A stretch of DNA of 64,000 bases, taken from Sedimenticola_A sp040506425. Lineage in GTDB: Bacteria; Pseudomonadota; Gammaproteobacteria; Chromatiales; Chromatiaceae. Position numbers and translations under genes: made by a program. The DNA is taken from the NCBI GenBank assembly GCA_965224515.1, contig OZ245051.1, positions 62,001-126,000 on the forward strand, read 5' to 3'. Below are positions 43,544 through 52,663 of this stretch, piece by piece. Each line of letters starts with the position of its first letter. The stretch's first letter is position 1. The notes beneath the pieces were generated by a model. It did not search any database. It saw nothing but the letters and a program-made list of their open reading frames with translations, and was not told the DNA's origin.

Positions 43544-44125
43544 ATGTCAAGCAGTTCTATGGGCAACGGCGGGTCACGCAAGAAAACCTATATTGTCCTG
43601 ATACTAGTATTCTTTGCAGGCGTTATCTTTACAGGCCTGTTCAATATCGGCCTCTCCGCAACCAATGAGATGGCATTCTGCACCTCCTGTCACTCCATGA
43701 AAGTGAATCTCGAGGAGTACAAGGAGACCCCCCACTACAAGAGTGCGTCCGGTGTCAGGGCTACCTGTGCGGACTGCCACGTTCCCAAAGAGTTCATTCC
43801 AAAGATGATCGCCAAGGTGATGGCAGCGAAAGACGTCTATCACGAGATCATGGGCACCATCGATACCCCCGAGAAATATGAAGCCCTTCGCTGGGACATG
43901 GCCAGCCGCGTCTGGGCCAAGATGAAGGCCAACGACTCAGCCGAGTGCCGCACCTGCCACGACTATGACCAGATGGACCTGAGTGAACAGGATCGCAGTG
44001 CCCGCAAGCGACACGGTCGCGCAATGGACGAAGGCAAGACCTGCATCGACTGCCACAAAGGAATAGCCCACGAAGAGCCTGACGAGCCTGACGAGGACGA
44101 AGACGAAGAGACGGGCGAAGCCTGA
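43544..44125 (+). CDS. NapC/NirT/NrfH-family tetraheme cytochrome c
   Basis: 193 residues. One N-terminal membrane anchor (about 13-35) and four CxxCH motifs: CTSCH, CADCH, CRTCH, CIDCH. These quinol dehydrogenases feed electrons from the membrane pool to periplasmic reductases such as Nap, Nrf or HAO-like enzymes. The very acidic C-terminal tail (EEPDEPDEDEDEE) is unusual. No catalytic partner is adjacent; the octaheme cytochrome at 36553 is the best candidate in the window. RBS includes GAGGGTGG. Confidence 0.9.
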   Translation: MSSSSMGNGGSRKKTYIVLILVFFAGVIFTGLFNIGLSATNEMAFCTSCHSMKVNLEEYKETPHYKSASGVRATCADCHVPKEFIPKMIAKVMAAKDVYHEIMGTIDTPEKYEALRWDMASRVWAKMKANDSAECRTCHDYDQMDLSEQDRSARKRHGRAMDEGKTCIDCHKGIAHEEPDEPDEDEDEETGEA

Positions 44126-44138
44126 TCCCAGGCTTTTA
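44118..44138 (+). terminator. Weak hairpin after the tetraheme gene
   Basis: AAGCCT-gatccc-AGGCTT followed by TTAAA, overlapping the stop codon. Could be a weak terminator or attenuator before the ankyrin gene. Confidence 0.35.
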
Positions 44139-44167
44139 AATAAAACCGAAACAAGGTTTAAAGATCC

Positions 44168-45115
44168 ATGAAGCAAAAAAAGATCTTCGCCCTGATCCTC
44201 AGCGCCAGCCTCAGCCTGACTGCCTATGCAGGGGATGCCAAACAGGAAAAAGAGTTAAGACTGGCCGCGAGTATCGGTGACGCAGAAGCTATCATGCAGC
44301 TGCTGGACCAAGGGGCCAATGTCAACAGCAGCAACGAAATCGGTAAAACCCCTCTCATGATGGCCATTGAGAGCGACAGCATGGAAGCTACTGCCGTGCT
44401 GCTATCCAGGGGAGCTGAAGTCAATGCGGCTACCGAAGCGGGTTGCACAGCCCTAACCTTCGCTGCCGAGAATGGCCATGACGCACTGACCGCCCTGCTG
44501 CTGGAAAGAGGGGCAGACCTGAATGCACGGACCCGTGCAGGCTGGGATGCACTGACCATTGCCGCCCGCTACGGCCTCACCGACATGGTCGACCAGCTCC
44601 TCTATAAGGGAGCTGATCCAAACGGTGGCGACAAGGACGGCCGTACCTCACTGATGCATGCAGCGGAAACAGGTCACCCGGAGACTGTAGCCCTTCTGTT
44701 GAAGGGAAAAGCGGACCACAGCGCCAGGGACAAACATGAATCCACTGCACTGATCATTGCTGCCGACAAAGGTCACTCTGACGTGATCGATGTTCTGCTC
44801 GATCACGGCGCGGATATCAATCTGCAGGACGTCGACGGCGCCACCGCCCTGATCTGGGCCGTGGGACAGGATCACTATGGAGCTGCCGAGCGTCTGATTC
44901 GCCGCGGCGCCAACATCAATCAGCAGGATGCAGACGGAATAACAGCGCTGATGGAAGCAGCCTCTGTCCGTTCAGAGAACCTGGTCAAACTCCTGCTTGA
45001 AAACGGTGCTGACCCTGCCATCAAAAGCAAACGCGGCCGTACGGCAATGGATATTGCCGCAAAGAAACGAAATAAAAAGGTTATCGCACTACTTGAGAAC
45101 GCGGTATCCAAATAA
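44168..45115 (+). CDS. Periplasmic ankyrin-repeat protein
   Basis: 315 residues. Signal peptide ends near AYAGDAKQ (about 20). Eight or so ankyrin repeats of 33 residues, each with G-x-T-x-L-x-x-A and L-L-x-x-G-A pattern (for example GKTPLMMAIESDSMEATAVL, GATALIWAVGQDHYGAAERL). A protein-binding scaffold, placed 42 bases after the tetraheme cytochrome and before fccAB, so it may tether redox partners in the periplasm. Confidence 0.85.
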   Translation: MKQKKIFALILSASLSLTAYAGDAKQEKELRLAASIGDAEAIMQLLDQGANVNSSNEIGKTPLMMAIESDSMEATAVLLSRGAEVNAATEAGCTALTFAAENGHDALTALLLERGADLNARTRAGWDALTIAARYGLTDMVDQLLYKGADPNGGDKDGRTSLMHAAETGHPETVALLLKGKADHSARDKHESTALIIAADKGHSDVIDVLLDHGADINLQDVDGATALIWAVGQDHYGAAERLIRRGANINQQDADGITALMEAASVRSENLVKLLLENGADPAIKSKRGRTAMDIAAKKRNKKVIALLENAVSK

Positions 45116-45169
45116 ACCACCGCGGAATGAATTAACTATTCCGTGAAAGAATTAGAAGGATTTTCATAG

Positions 45170-45229
45170 ATGCGCAGTGAAGCGCGTATGGAGAAGATGC
45201 AGCCTACTCCGATCAATGCACTGGAGTAA
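45170..45229 (+). CDS. Possible 19-residue leader peptide upstream of fccA
   Basis: ATG to TAA, 19 residues: MRSEARMEKMQPTPINALE. AGAAGGA lies about ten bases upstream of the ATG. It precedes fccA by 71 bases. Very short frames occur by chance, so reality is uncertain. A role as regulatory leader is only inferred. Confidence 0.3.
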   Translation: MRSEARMEKMQPTPINALE

Positions 45230-45300
45230 GGTGCATTGTGAAGAAGAAGAAGGTTAATCCTCTTCATGATTGCAAAAGCCTGAAAACCAAAGGAGGTATC

Positions 45301-45927
45301 ATGGCGTATAAAACGTTTACAACGGCCATTCTGGCCGCAGGTCTGGCACTTACAGCTTCAACTGCTGCAGTTGCTGCTGACAAGGCCGCACCAAAACTGA
45401 TGATGGGTGCCAGCGACAGCATGCTGGCAAACACCTGTGCAGGTTGCCACGGCACCAACGGCGCGAGCCAGGGTCCCGCAGCACCTACTATCTCCGGCCT
45501 GTCCAAAGACTACTTCGTAGAGACCATGGCTGGTTTTGCCAGTGGTGAAATAAAATCCACCATCATGGGCCGTATCGCCAAGGGCTACAACGAAGCCGAA
45601 ATTGCTCAGATGGCCGACTTTTACGGTGCCCAGCCTTTCGTCAAAGCCAAGCAGAAATTCGATGCCAAGCTGGCCAAGAAAGGTGCCAAGCTGCACGACA
45701 AGTACTGCGAAAAGTGCCACGGCGACGGTGGTCAGTCTGCTGAAGATGATGCCGGCGTAATGGCTGGTCAGTGGACCCCCTACGTAAACTGGCAGCTTGC
45801 GAACTTCAAGGACGGCTCTCGTGACGCCCCCAAGAAGATGAAGAAAAAAATGAAAAAGATGCTTGATAAAGAAGGCAGCGCGGGCGTAATGGCCCTGCTC
45901 AACTTCTACGCAAGCCAGCAGAAATAA
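45301..45927 (+). CDS. fccA: Flavocytochrome c sulfide dehydrogenase, diheme cytochrome subunit
   Basis: 208 residues. Signal peptide to about 24 (AAVAADKA). Two class I c-type heme sites, CAGCHG and CEKCHG. It accepts electrons from FccB and passes them to soluble cytochromes in sulfide oxidation to sulfur. Start supported by AAAGGAGGTATC before ATG; an earlier GTG at 45238 has no ribosome site. The C-terminal region is Lys-rich (KKMKKKMKKML). 18 bases before fccB. Confidence 0.93.
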   Translation: MAYKTFTTAILAAGLALTASTAAVAADKAAPKLMMGASDSMLANTCAGCHGTNGASQGPAAPTISGLSKDYFVETMAGFASGEIKSTIMGRIAKGYNEAEIAQMADFYGAQPFVKAKQKFDAKLAKKGAKLHDKYCEKCHGDGGQSAEDDAGVMAGQWTPYVNWQLANFKDGSRDAPKKMKKKMKKMLDKEGSAGVMALLNFYASQQK

Positions 45928-45945
45928 GGTAGGAGGCAAGCCAAT

Positions 45946-47235
45946 ATGAAAATTACTCGTCGTGGATTTATCCAGACCGCTGGTGCAGCAACAGCTGCCG
46001 GCATGGTTGGCGTCCCCTACATCGCTCTGGGCGCAAGCAAGAAGGTTGTTGTTGTTGGTGGTGGTACCGCCGGTGCGACAGCCGCCAAGTACATCCGCAT
46101 GGCGGATCCCACAGTGGACGTGACCCTCATCGAGGCGAACAAACACTACTACACCTGTTACATGAGTAACGAGGTACTGGGTGGTGACCGTTCCATCGAT
46201 TCCATCAAGTTCGGTTACTCCGGTCTTGGCAAGCACGGTGTCAAAGTCGTCAACGACAAGGTCACCGGTATCGACGCCAAGTCCCGCACCGTGAAGACTG
46301 CCGGCGGCAAGAGCTTCGGCTACGACCGTTGCGTGGTTGCTCCCGGTATCGACTTCAAGTGGGGTACCATCGAAGGCTACGATGCAAATGTTGCCAACGA
46401 CATCCCCCACGCCTGGAAGGCCGGTCCCCAGACCGTGACCCTGCGCAAGCAGCTCGAGGCGATGAAAGACGGTGGTACCGTGGTTATCGCACCGCCGCCA
46501 AATCCTTTCCGTTGTCCTCCTGGACCCTATGAGCGTGCCAGCCAGATTGCTCACTATCTGAAGCAGCACAAGCCCAAGTCCAAGATCATCATGCTGGATC
46601 CCAAGCCCAAGTTCTCCAAGATGGGCCTGTTCACCGGCGCCTGGAAGAAGTTCTACGGTTATGAGACCGACAATGCCATGATCGAGTGGCACGGTGCCCA
46701 GGAAGAGGCTGGTGTGGTCAAGGTCAACGCCGGTGCGCGTTCCGTGACTACCGCTTTCGGTGATGAGATCAAGGCAGACGTGCTCAACGTCATTCCTGCT
46801 CAGGTCGGTGGTGCCATCGGCTCCGCGGCTGGTCTGGCCAACGACAAGGGCTGGTGTCCTGTGGATCTGGCTACTTTCGAGTCCACCATTCACGCCGGCA
46901 TCCATGTCATTGGTGACGCCTCTGTTGCCACCGGCATGCCCAAGTCCGGTTACGCTGGTAACTCCCAGGCCAAGGTGTGCGCAGCGGCAATTGTTGCCAT
47001 GCTCAACGGTCACGAGCCTGGTACGCCATCTTACGTCAACACCTGCTACTCCATTGCAGCCAAGGATCACGGTTTCTCCGTTGCCGCGGTTTACCGCCTG
47101 GCGGAAGACGGATCCAAGATCACCAAGGTATCCGGTGGTCTGACTCCGGGCGATGCGAGCCCAGAGGTGTTCAAGCGTGAAGTGGCTTACGCCCACAGCT
47201 GGTTCAAGAACATCACCCACGATATCTTCGGCTGA
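45946..47235 (+). CDS. fccB: Flavocytochrome c sulfide dehydrogenase, flavoprotein subunit
   Basis: 429 residues. Tat signal (TRRGFIQTAGAATAAGM, about residues 4-20), then FAD-binding VVVVGGGTAGATAAKYI. Typical family pieces include YYTCYMSNEVLGG (cysteine next to FAD), CPPGPYERASQIAHYL, and GYAGNSQAKVCAAAI. Oxidises sulfide on the periplasmic side. Operon with fccA. Confidence 0.96.
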   Translation: MKITRRGFIQTAGAATAAGMVGVPYIALGASKKVVVVGGGTAGATAAKYIRMADPTVDVTLIEANKHYYTCYMSNEVLGGDRSIDSIKFGYSGLGKHGVKVVNDKVTGIDAKSRTVKTAGGKSFGYDRCVVAPGIDFKWGTIEGYDANVANDIPHAWKAGPQTVTLRKQLEAMKDGGTVVIAPPPNPFRCPPGPYERASQIAHYLKQHKPKSKIIMLDPKPKFSKMGLFTGAWKKFYGYETDNAMIEWHGAQEEAGVVKVNAGARSVTTAFGDEIKADVLNVIPAQVGGAIGSAAGLANDKGWCPVDLATFESTIHAGIHVIGDASVATGMPKSGYAGNSQAKVCAAAIVAMLNGHEPGTPSYVNTCYSIAAKDHGFSVAAVYRLAEDGSKITKVSGGLTPGDASPEVFKREVAYAHSWFKNITHDIFG

Positions 47236-47258
47236 TTGTTTTTGTAACGCCAAAAGAG

Positions 47259-47286
47259 ACGGGGCCTTCGGGCCCCGTTTTTTTTT
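47259..47286 (+). terminator. Strong terminator after fccAB
   Basis: Stem ACGGGGCC-TTCG-GGCCCCGT followed by nine T, an excellent intrinsic terminator. Confidence 0.95.
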
Positions 47287-47378
47287 GCACAAGGATGTGC
47301 TTATGCCGCGGAGCACATGGATGTGCGAGAACGGCGCATGTACAGGATGTACGGTATGCCGCGGGCGCAAGGATGCGC
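47287..47378 (+). repeat. Array of four short stem-loops with varying stems around GGA
   Basis: Four units spaced about 26 bases: GCACA-AGGA-TGTGC (47287), GCACATGGATGTGC (47313), GTACAGGATGTAC (47340), GCGCAAGGATGCGC (47365). Each keeps the loop GGA while the stem bases change in a compensatory way. Arrays of this kind are seen downstream of genes in several Gammaproteobacteria; translations of them look like proteins but are spurious. Confidence 0.75.
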
Positions 47379-47400
47379 AGGAGCGGCGAGGTCAAACACC

Positions 47401-47990
47401 CGACCAGTAGGTCGGCCTTCAGGCCGACATGTCGGGCTCTTGTGCCCGGAGTGTGAAAGCCCGACCTACAAGGGTTGCAGAAACAATTGCGTCGATTTAT
47501 CAGCTCGTAACCGGAACATAGCGAACAAAACACCCGCACCCCAGAGAGAGGTCGGGGCAAATACACGACCAGTAGGTCGGCCTTCAGGCCGACATGTCGG
47601 GCTCTTGTGCCCGGAGTGTGAAAGCCCGACCTACAAGGGTTGCAGAAACAATTGCGTCGATTTATCAGCTCGTAACCGGAACATAGCGAACAAAACACCC
47701 GCACCCCAGAGAGAGGTCGGGGCAAATACACGACCAGTAGGTCGGCCTTCAGGCCGACATGTCGGGCTCTTGTGCCCGGAGTGTGAAAGCCCGACCTACA
47801 AGGGTTGCAAAAAAAATTGCGTCGATTTATCAGCTCGTAACCGGAACATAGCGAACAAAACACCCGCACCCCAGAGAGAGGCCGGGGCAAATACACGACC
47901 AGTAGGTCGGCCTTCAGGCCGACATGTCGGGCTAAAGCCCGACCTACAAGGGTTGCAGAAACCACTGCGGCAATGTTTTAGCTCGTATCC
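47401..47990 (+). repeat. Four tandem 165-bp REP-like repeats
   Basis: Copies begin at 47401, 47566, 47731 and 47896, exactly 165 bases apart. Each contains GTAGGTCGGCC-ttca-GGCCGAC followed by TGTCGGGCT...AGCCCGACCTAC, that is two palindromes enclosed by inverted ends, then a unique-looking spacer (about 90 bases). The first three copies are nearly identical; the fourth lacks the interior (GTCGGGCTaaAGCCCGAC) and diverges afterwards. Because 165 is a multiple of 3, spurious repeated frames run through on both strands. Confidence 0.85.
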
Positions 47991-48004
47991 GGAACATATC
48001 AAAA

Positions 48005-48039
48005 AAACACCCCGCACCTCATAAAGATGCGGGGTGTTT
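48005..48039 (-). terminator. Terminator of the diheme cytochrome gene
   Basis: Read on minus: AAACACCCCGCA pairs with TGCGGGGTGTTT and is followed by TTTT. It stands 33 bases after the stop of 48072-48839. Confidence 0.9.
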
Positions 48040-48071
48040 CAATCCGGCCAGGCTACTGGCAGCTTTTCAGT

Positions 48072-48839
48072 TCAGCGTCTTGGTGGCTGTGGACGCCCAT
48101 AGGCCGGCGTATGAGGCATGGGCTGACGCGAATACTTCGGGAAATCCGGATTCTGCCATCCTGGCTCAGCCAGTTTCTCTCCCACAGGTTTCAGGCGGGA
48201 GACATAGTCCATTACCGCCGAGATATCCCTGGATGTAAACCGGCGAATCTGCTTGACCATCTTCTGATCGGCATTGCGGCGCTTGCCCGTACGGATCCAC
48301 TCAAACTGGCGCATCAGGTAACGGTAGTGCTGGCCCATGATCAGCGGAATATGGTCCTTCTCATCACCCTGTCCCTTATCACCATGACAGTCGACACAGT
48401 TCTCCCTGTAAAGCTGTTCGCCATGCTCCAGGTCATTTCCCGGTCCGACGCCATTGTTTGGATTCATGGGCAGAGCGGCTATGTAGGCAGCAACATCCGC
48501 AATCTCCTGTACACCGCCGAGTAACTGGGGTGATGTAAAGGGACGCATTGTGGGATTGTCACGGTTTCTTGCCCGTATATCGGCCAACTGCTTGATGGTG
48601 ACACTGGGTAATTGTCCGGCAATCTGTGGGTACATACCGCTCTCCATACCCCAACCTTCCGGTGTATGGCAGACGTTGCAAAGCCTAAAAACTTTCCGGC
48701 CATTATCGAGATTGGGGGTCAGATGCAGGGCCTGATCCAGTTCCAGTGCTGCATCTTCAATACCAGATGCAGAAAGGGTACCGCCCGCCAGGGCCAAGGT
48801 GCCTGCCAGGGCACCCGCGAGAAGACGTTTTGGTGACAA
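48072..48839 (-). CDS. Diheme cytochrome c, c4-like, with TTG start
   Basis: 255 residues. Signal peptide (SPKRLLAGALAGTLALAGGTLSASG). Two class I heme motifs, CNVCH and CVDCH, about 100 residues apart, each with a later methionine. A proline-rich C-terminal tail (PMPHTPAYGRPQPPRR). The TTG at 48839 is used as start: GGAGGTGGAT precedes it and it puts the signal peptide at the start. An ATG 10 codons upstream would add MITICYWRWI with no ribosome site. Likely an electron carrier near fccAB. Confidence 0.85.
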   Translation of the reverse strand: MSPKRLLAGALAGTLALAGGTLSASGIEDAALELDQALHLTPNLDNGRKVFRLCNVCHTPEGWGMESGMYPQIAGQLPSVTIKQLADIRARNRDNPTMRPFTSPQLLGGVQEIADVAAYIAALPMNPNNGVGPGNDLEHGEQLYRENCVDCHGDKGQGDEKDHIPLIMGQHYRYLMRQFEWIRTGKRRNADQKMVKQIRRFTSRDISAVMDYVSRLKPVGEKLAEPGWQNPDFPKYSRQPMPHTPAYGRPQPPRR

Positions 48840-49078
48840 AATCCACCTCCAGTAGCAGATCGTAATCATAATGTATCTGAAATGTGATCATTCAGGTGGT
48901 GTATTGTAAACAAAATATGGCCACCGATTGACAGAGATTTATCAAATATACGAATGATTTACCAAATTATCTGTTATCCCATGATTTTTATATGGTTGTA
49001 CGGGGCAGGGTAGCCCCAATTTAAGACAGCATACTAAAAGCAACCGGTTAAACTAGAATCGGAAAATGGTCCGTTTTA

Positions 49079-50011
49079 ATGAAGCAGAGGCATTATGCAG
49101 TTCGACGCCTGAATCCGTACCAGGGCGTCATCCAGGTAATCGAGACTGCAACCGGTCGTGCTATCAGTTTCGACAGTTTCCATTGGGAGTTGCAGATCCA
49201 AACTGAACGCCCTGACGATCTTTGGGGCGCTGTCAGTCAGGGCGAGCCTGTAGTGGAGTTCCTGCGCTTCGGCACCTGGTCAAAGGGATCGGGGCTGCGC
49301 AAGGTGCCAGCCCACCCTCTTCTGGACCTTCGCAGCATGCACCGTGAGGCGGAAGAACTGATAGGGGTACTGGAGGCAGGCAGCAATCCCCTGCCCTTTC
49401 CTCTTAATGACCGCTATGAACTCTGGCTGCTCGATGAAAAGGAGCTGCTCCCACTGGCTCTTCTTTCAAGCAGCATACTTCCGCCAGACACATCCGGGCG
49501 GGCGACCGCGGCCTGGAAGTGCGCAGAAAAGACCCAGGGTGATTTCTCCTCTCCTGAACTCGATGAAGCTCGCCCCGCACACCCCAAAGACACTAGCCCC
49601 CATCCGCATATCAGTGCCCTTGAGCGCCTGGTCAGAATTGAAGCAGGGCACAGAGTAAGCCAGTGGTTCGAACGCCTTCCCGGGGGGAATGGCAAAGGAC
49701 TGGCACACCCCCACTGCCAGGAAATAGCCAACAGGGAACTGGACAAAGAGCTGTTTCCCGAACTGCTGTTGCGTGAACAGTGGAGCGACTGTTACGACCA
49801 GGTACTGGTTGCCGATTACCTGGCCTGGCTCTCACCACGCCTGCTGGAACTGCAGAATATTTCCCGGTCAAAACGTAAAATACTGGAACAGCATGCCAGC
49901 GTTTATGCATTGGAGGTGGATGCCAACTGGCGTCTCTATCCTGAGATCATCGACACTTCATTCCTTGATACCGCAAGAGTGGAAGCCAGGCTACGCAGTG
50001 CCCACTCATAA
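49079..50011 (+). CDS. Conserved-looking protein of unknown function
   Basis: 310 residues, no signal peptide or membrane helix. No motif recognised. It begins MKQRHYAVRRLNPYQGVIQV and contains a central Pro/His/Ser-rich part (about 155-190) and helical C-terminal half ending VEARLRSAHS. Several Trp residues are spread through it. The ATG follows an AT-rich leader without a clear ribosome site. Neighbours are a diheme cytochrome on the opposite strand and a hybrid kinase 69 bases downstream. Confidence 0.6.
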   Translation: MKQRHYAVRRLNPYQGVIQVIETATGRAISFDSFHWELQIQTERPDDLWGAVSQGEPVVEFLRFGTWSKGSGLRKVPAHPLLDLRSMHREAEELIGVLEAGSNPLPFPLNDRYELWLLDEKELLPLALLSSSILPPDTSGRATAAWKCAEKTQGDFSSPELDEARPAHPKDTSPHPHISALERLVRIEAGHRVSQWFERLPGGNGKGLAHPHCQEIANRELDKELFPELLLREQWSDCYDQVLVADYLAWLSPRLLELQNISRSKRKILEQHASVYALEVDANWRLYPEIIDTSFLDTARVEARLRSAHS

Positions 50012-50080
50012 AGGCCAGCTACTCATACTCTTCCCAGTATCATATTATGGTCATGAACAAAGCGCTTACGTACCCATGAT

Positions 50081-52102
50081 ATGACCATACGCTGGAAACT
50101 TTTCCTCACAATAGTTACTGCCCTGTCGGTGAATCTTGCCGTCAGTCACTACGCTGCACACAAGTACAAGCAGGCGCATATCGCTGCTGCCGAAATCAGA
50201 GACACCTCTTACCTGGTCGTTACCACTGCACTCTCGGCCCAGGTCCATTTTAAAAAGCAGGTCCAGGAGTGGAAAAACATACTGTTGCGCGGACACGTTT
50301 CCGAGTCCTATGAGAAATACCACGGCCAGTTTCTCCGGGAGGAGGAGATCACACGCGCCAAGATCACACAATTAATATCGATGCTTGGAGAGGAAGAGAC
50401 CGCCTCCAGGATAACAGCCAGCTCCTTCCTGGCCGCCCATCACAGGCTGGGATTCGCATATCGCTCTGCCCTGGAAGCCTTTGACCGCAGCAGCCTGGTA
50501 TCACACCTGGAACTGGACAGGCAGGTTCAGGGCATAGACCGTGAACCCACAGACCTGATAGACCAGGTTGTCAGCGCCTCTCTTGAATACAAAAAGGTAC
50601 GCTTGGAAAAGGTCACTGAAGACCTGAACTCCATCGAAAACCGCATTCTGATCGTGCTGGTGACCCTATTGGCGTTAACCGTAATCATCTTCCTGATTCT
50701 GGCCAATCACCAGATAGCGCGCCCGGTTCAGACAGCCACAGAGATCGCCCGCAGGATTTCCGCTGGTGATTTTTCAGGAGACATCCCCAAAGGCGGCACC
50801 GATGAAACAGGTCAGCTGCTGAGAGCACTGGACAGCATGCGTTCCAACCTGCAGACATCGCAGCAGAAACTCCGCGAGGAGCAGAATTTACTCGCTCACC
50901 GCGTGGAGGAGAGAACCCAGGAGCTCAACATTGCAAATGAGGAGTTGGCCAGGGCAGCAAAAGCCAAGGACCTTTTCCTGGCCACCATGAGCCACGAGTT
51001 GCGTACTCCTCTGACTACCATTCTCGGTCTTACTGAGATGCTAAAGGATCAGCTTTACGGCCCCATAAACGAAAGCCAGGATAAATCCCTGGGTACCATC
51101 GATGAGAGTTCACGCCACCTCCTGGCGCTGATCAACGACATACTGGACGTGGCCAAGATCGAGTCGGGGAAAATGGAACTCAACTGGGACTATATTCCGG
51201 CAGCACAACTTATTGAGGGCAGCCTGAGGCTTGTGCGTCAACCTGCCCAGCGCAAGCATTTGAAGATTGAATACACAATCGACCCTGAAATAAACCTTAT
51301 TCACGGCGACAGCAGGCGCCTCAAGCAGGTCCTGGTCAATTTGCTCGGCAACGCGGTGAAGTTCACCCCGGAACATGAATCTATCGGCCTCGATGTAACA
51401 CTGGCCAGTGACAGATCCCACATCAATCTGACGGTCTGGGACAACGGCATCGGCATTCACCTGCAAGACCAGAAACAGTTGTTCCAGCCATTTATTCAAC
51501 TGGACAATGCAGCAACCCGACGCTACAGCGGCACCGGCCTGGGCCTGACCCTGGTCAACCGCATGGCCCAGTTGCATGGCGGCAGTATCAGCGTGACGAG
51601 CGAACCCAACAAGGGCAGTCGTTTCACTTTCAGCCTGCCCTGGAACAGCAAGGACAATGAACCCAAGCAGCTTTCAGAGGCCATGACTTCCGATGCTGAC
51701 ATGACATCGGGAGTTGATACCGGAGACATCCATGTCCTGTTTGCCGAAGACAACCCCAACAACAGGTTGATGATCAGCGAATTCCTGCGCCACCAGGGCT
51801 TCAAGGTTACCCTTGCCCAGACAGGCTCTGATGTCCTCAGCCAGTCCCAGGCAGCCCGCCCGGACCTGATCCTCATGGACATACAGTTGAAGGACATGGA
51901 TGGCAGAGAAGTAACACGCATGCTGCGCGAGATTCCGGGACTCTCCCATACGCCAATCATCGCCCTCACAGCCCAGGCCATGCCCGGTGACAGGGAAAGC
52001 TGCCTGGATGCCGGAATGGATGACTACCTGAGCAAACCCGTTGGATTGAAAGAGATCCTTAACCACATAATCTCCTTCCTGAAAAAGCGCAGGCTGCTAT
52101 AA
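50081..52102 (+). CDS. Hybrid sensor histidine kinase with receiver domain
   Basis: 673 residues. Two membrane helices (about 8-25 and 188-208) flank a helical periplasmic domain. A HAMP (209-262), HisKA with MSHELRTPLTTILG, HATPase with GNAVKFT, DNGIGI and GTGLGLTLV, and a C-terminal receiver (about 547-670; ILMDIQLKDMDG with phospho-acceptor Asp, LSKPVGL). No output domain, so it signals through a phosphorelay. Ends 6 bases inside the convergent sortase gene. Confidence 0.9.
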   Translation: MTIRWKLFLTIVTALSVNLAVSHYAAHKYKQAHIAAAEIRDTSYLVVTTALSAQVHFKKQVQEWKNILLRGHVSESYEKYHGQFLREEEITRAKITQLISMLGEEETASRITASSFLAAHHRLGFAYRSALEAFDRSSLVSHLELDRQVQGIDREPTDLIDQVVSASLEYKKVRLEKVTEDLNSIENRILIVLVTLLALTVIIFLILANHQIARPVQTATEIARRISAGDFSGDIPKGGTDETGQLLRALDSMRSNLQTSQQKLREEQNLLAHRVEERTQELNIANEELARAAKAKDLFLATMSHELRTPLTTILGLTEMLKDQLYGPINESQDKSLGTIDESSRHLLALINDILDVAKIESGKMELNWDYIPAAQLIEGSLRLVRQPAQRKHLKIEYTIDPEINLIHGDSRRLKQVLVNLLGNAVKFTPEHESIGLDVTLASDRSHINLTVWDNGIGIHLQDQKQLFQPFIQLDNAATRRYSGTGLGLTLVNRMAQLHGGSISVTSEPNKGSRFTFSLPWNSKDNEPKQLSEAMTSDADMTSGVDTGDIHVLFAEDNPNNRLMISEFLRHQGFKVTLAQTGSDVLSQSQAARPDLILMDIQLKDMDGREVTRMLREIPGLSHTPIIALTAQAMPGDRESCLDAGMDDYLSKPVGLKEILNHIISFLKKRRLL

Positions 52103-52663
52103 GAGTACCGGCAGGGCTTCGACCACGTAACGCTCCTCTCCCCCTGGCACCAGGGCATCAAACGGATAGCAGGTAACCAGGGTCAGCTGAGATCCATCTT
52201 TAAGCAGAACATCCAGGTTATCCCGGTGTTGAACACTTCTGTGGTATACCGCATATTCCACCACCCCTCCGTCGGGACGTACCAGTTCGATGCGGTCCCC
52301 CGGCAGTACTGACTTCAGGAAACTGAAGTGGGTGTCCCTGTGTCCACTGATCACGCTGTTGCCTGGTGTTGCCGGATCCGCGGTTCCGAAAAGATGCCCC
52401 GGCCCAAACGCCAGGGTACGGCCACTCGCCCCGGCAAGCACCACCTGGTCCACATCCAGACGTGTCATTTTCAAGCGTGCAACCGGCCAGGTATCAGCCC
52501 AAGGCCAGGGGGGCACCCTTGCGCCACCCTGCCGGGTCTCCTGCCACGCCTGTTGCAACAACTCCTGCGCAAGGTAGGCCTTGGCCTCAATGTAGACTCC
52601 CTGGGAAAACTGCCAGCCACCCAGCACCAGCAGGCCCGCCGCCAACATGCGATACCACATCAT
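52097..52663 (-). CDS. Proteobacterial dedicated (marine-type) sortase
   Basis: 188 residues. One N-terminal helix (MLAAGLLVLGGWQFSQGVY) and the sortase catalytic residues: His in SGHRDTHF, Cys in LVTCYPFDALVPGG, and Arg in ERYVV. Cleaves LPxTG-like motifs and joins the target to an amino group; in Gram-negative bacteria this class acts on one VIT/vWA target encoded next to it. The start ATG overlaps the target stop (TGATG), so both are coupled. Other starts further upstream lie inside the target. Confidence 0.92.
   Translation of the reverse strand: MMWYRMLAAGLLVLGGWQFSQGVYIEAKAYLAQELLQQAWQETRQGGARVPPWPWADTWPVARLKMTRLDVDQVVLAGASGRTLAFGPGHLFGTADPATPGNSVISGHRDTHFSFLKSVLPGDRIELVRPDGGVVEYAVYHRSVQHRDNLDVLLKDGSQLTLVTCYPFDALVPGGEERYVVEALPVLL

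Noticed and set aside
45358..47370. A 670-codon open frame on the minus strand across fccA and fccB
   Set aside because: It is antisense to two clear genes and has no recognised domain. Long antisense frames arise from the codon bias of the highly expressed fccAB genes.
47401..47990. CRISPR array
   Set aside because: Repeat unit is 165 bases and tandem, the spacers are identical between copies, and no cas gene is near.
47213..48024. Repeated open frames on both strands over the 165-bp repeats
   Set aside because: The period is a multiple of three and the DNA is palindromic, so open frames occur without selection. The translations are copies of the repeat and match no protein family I know.
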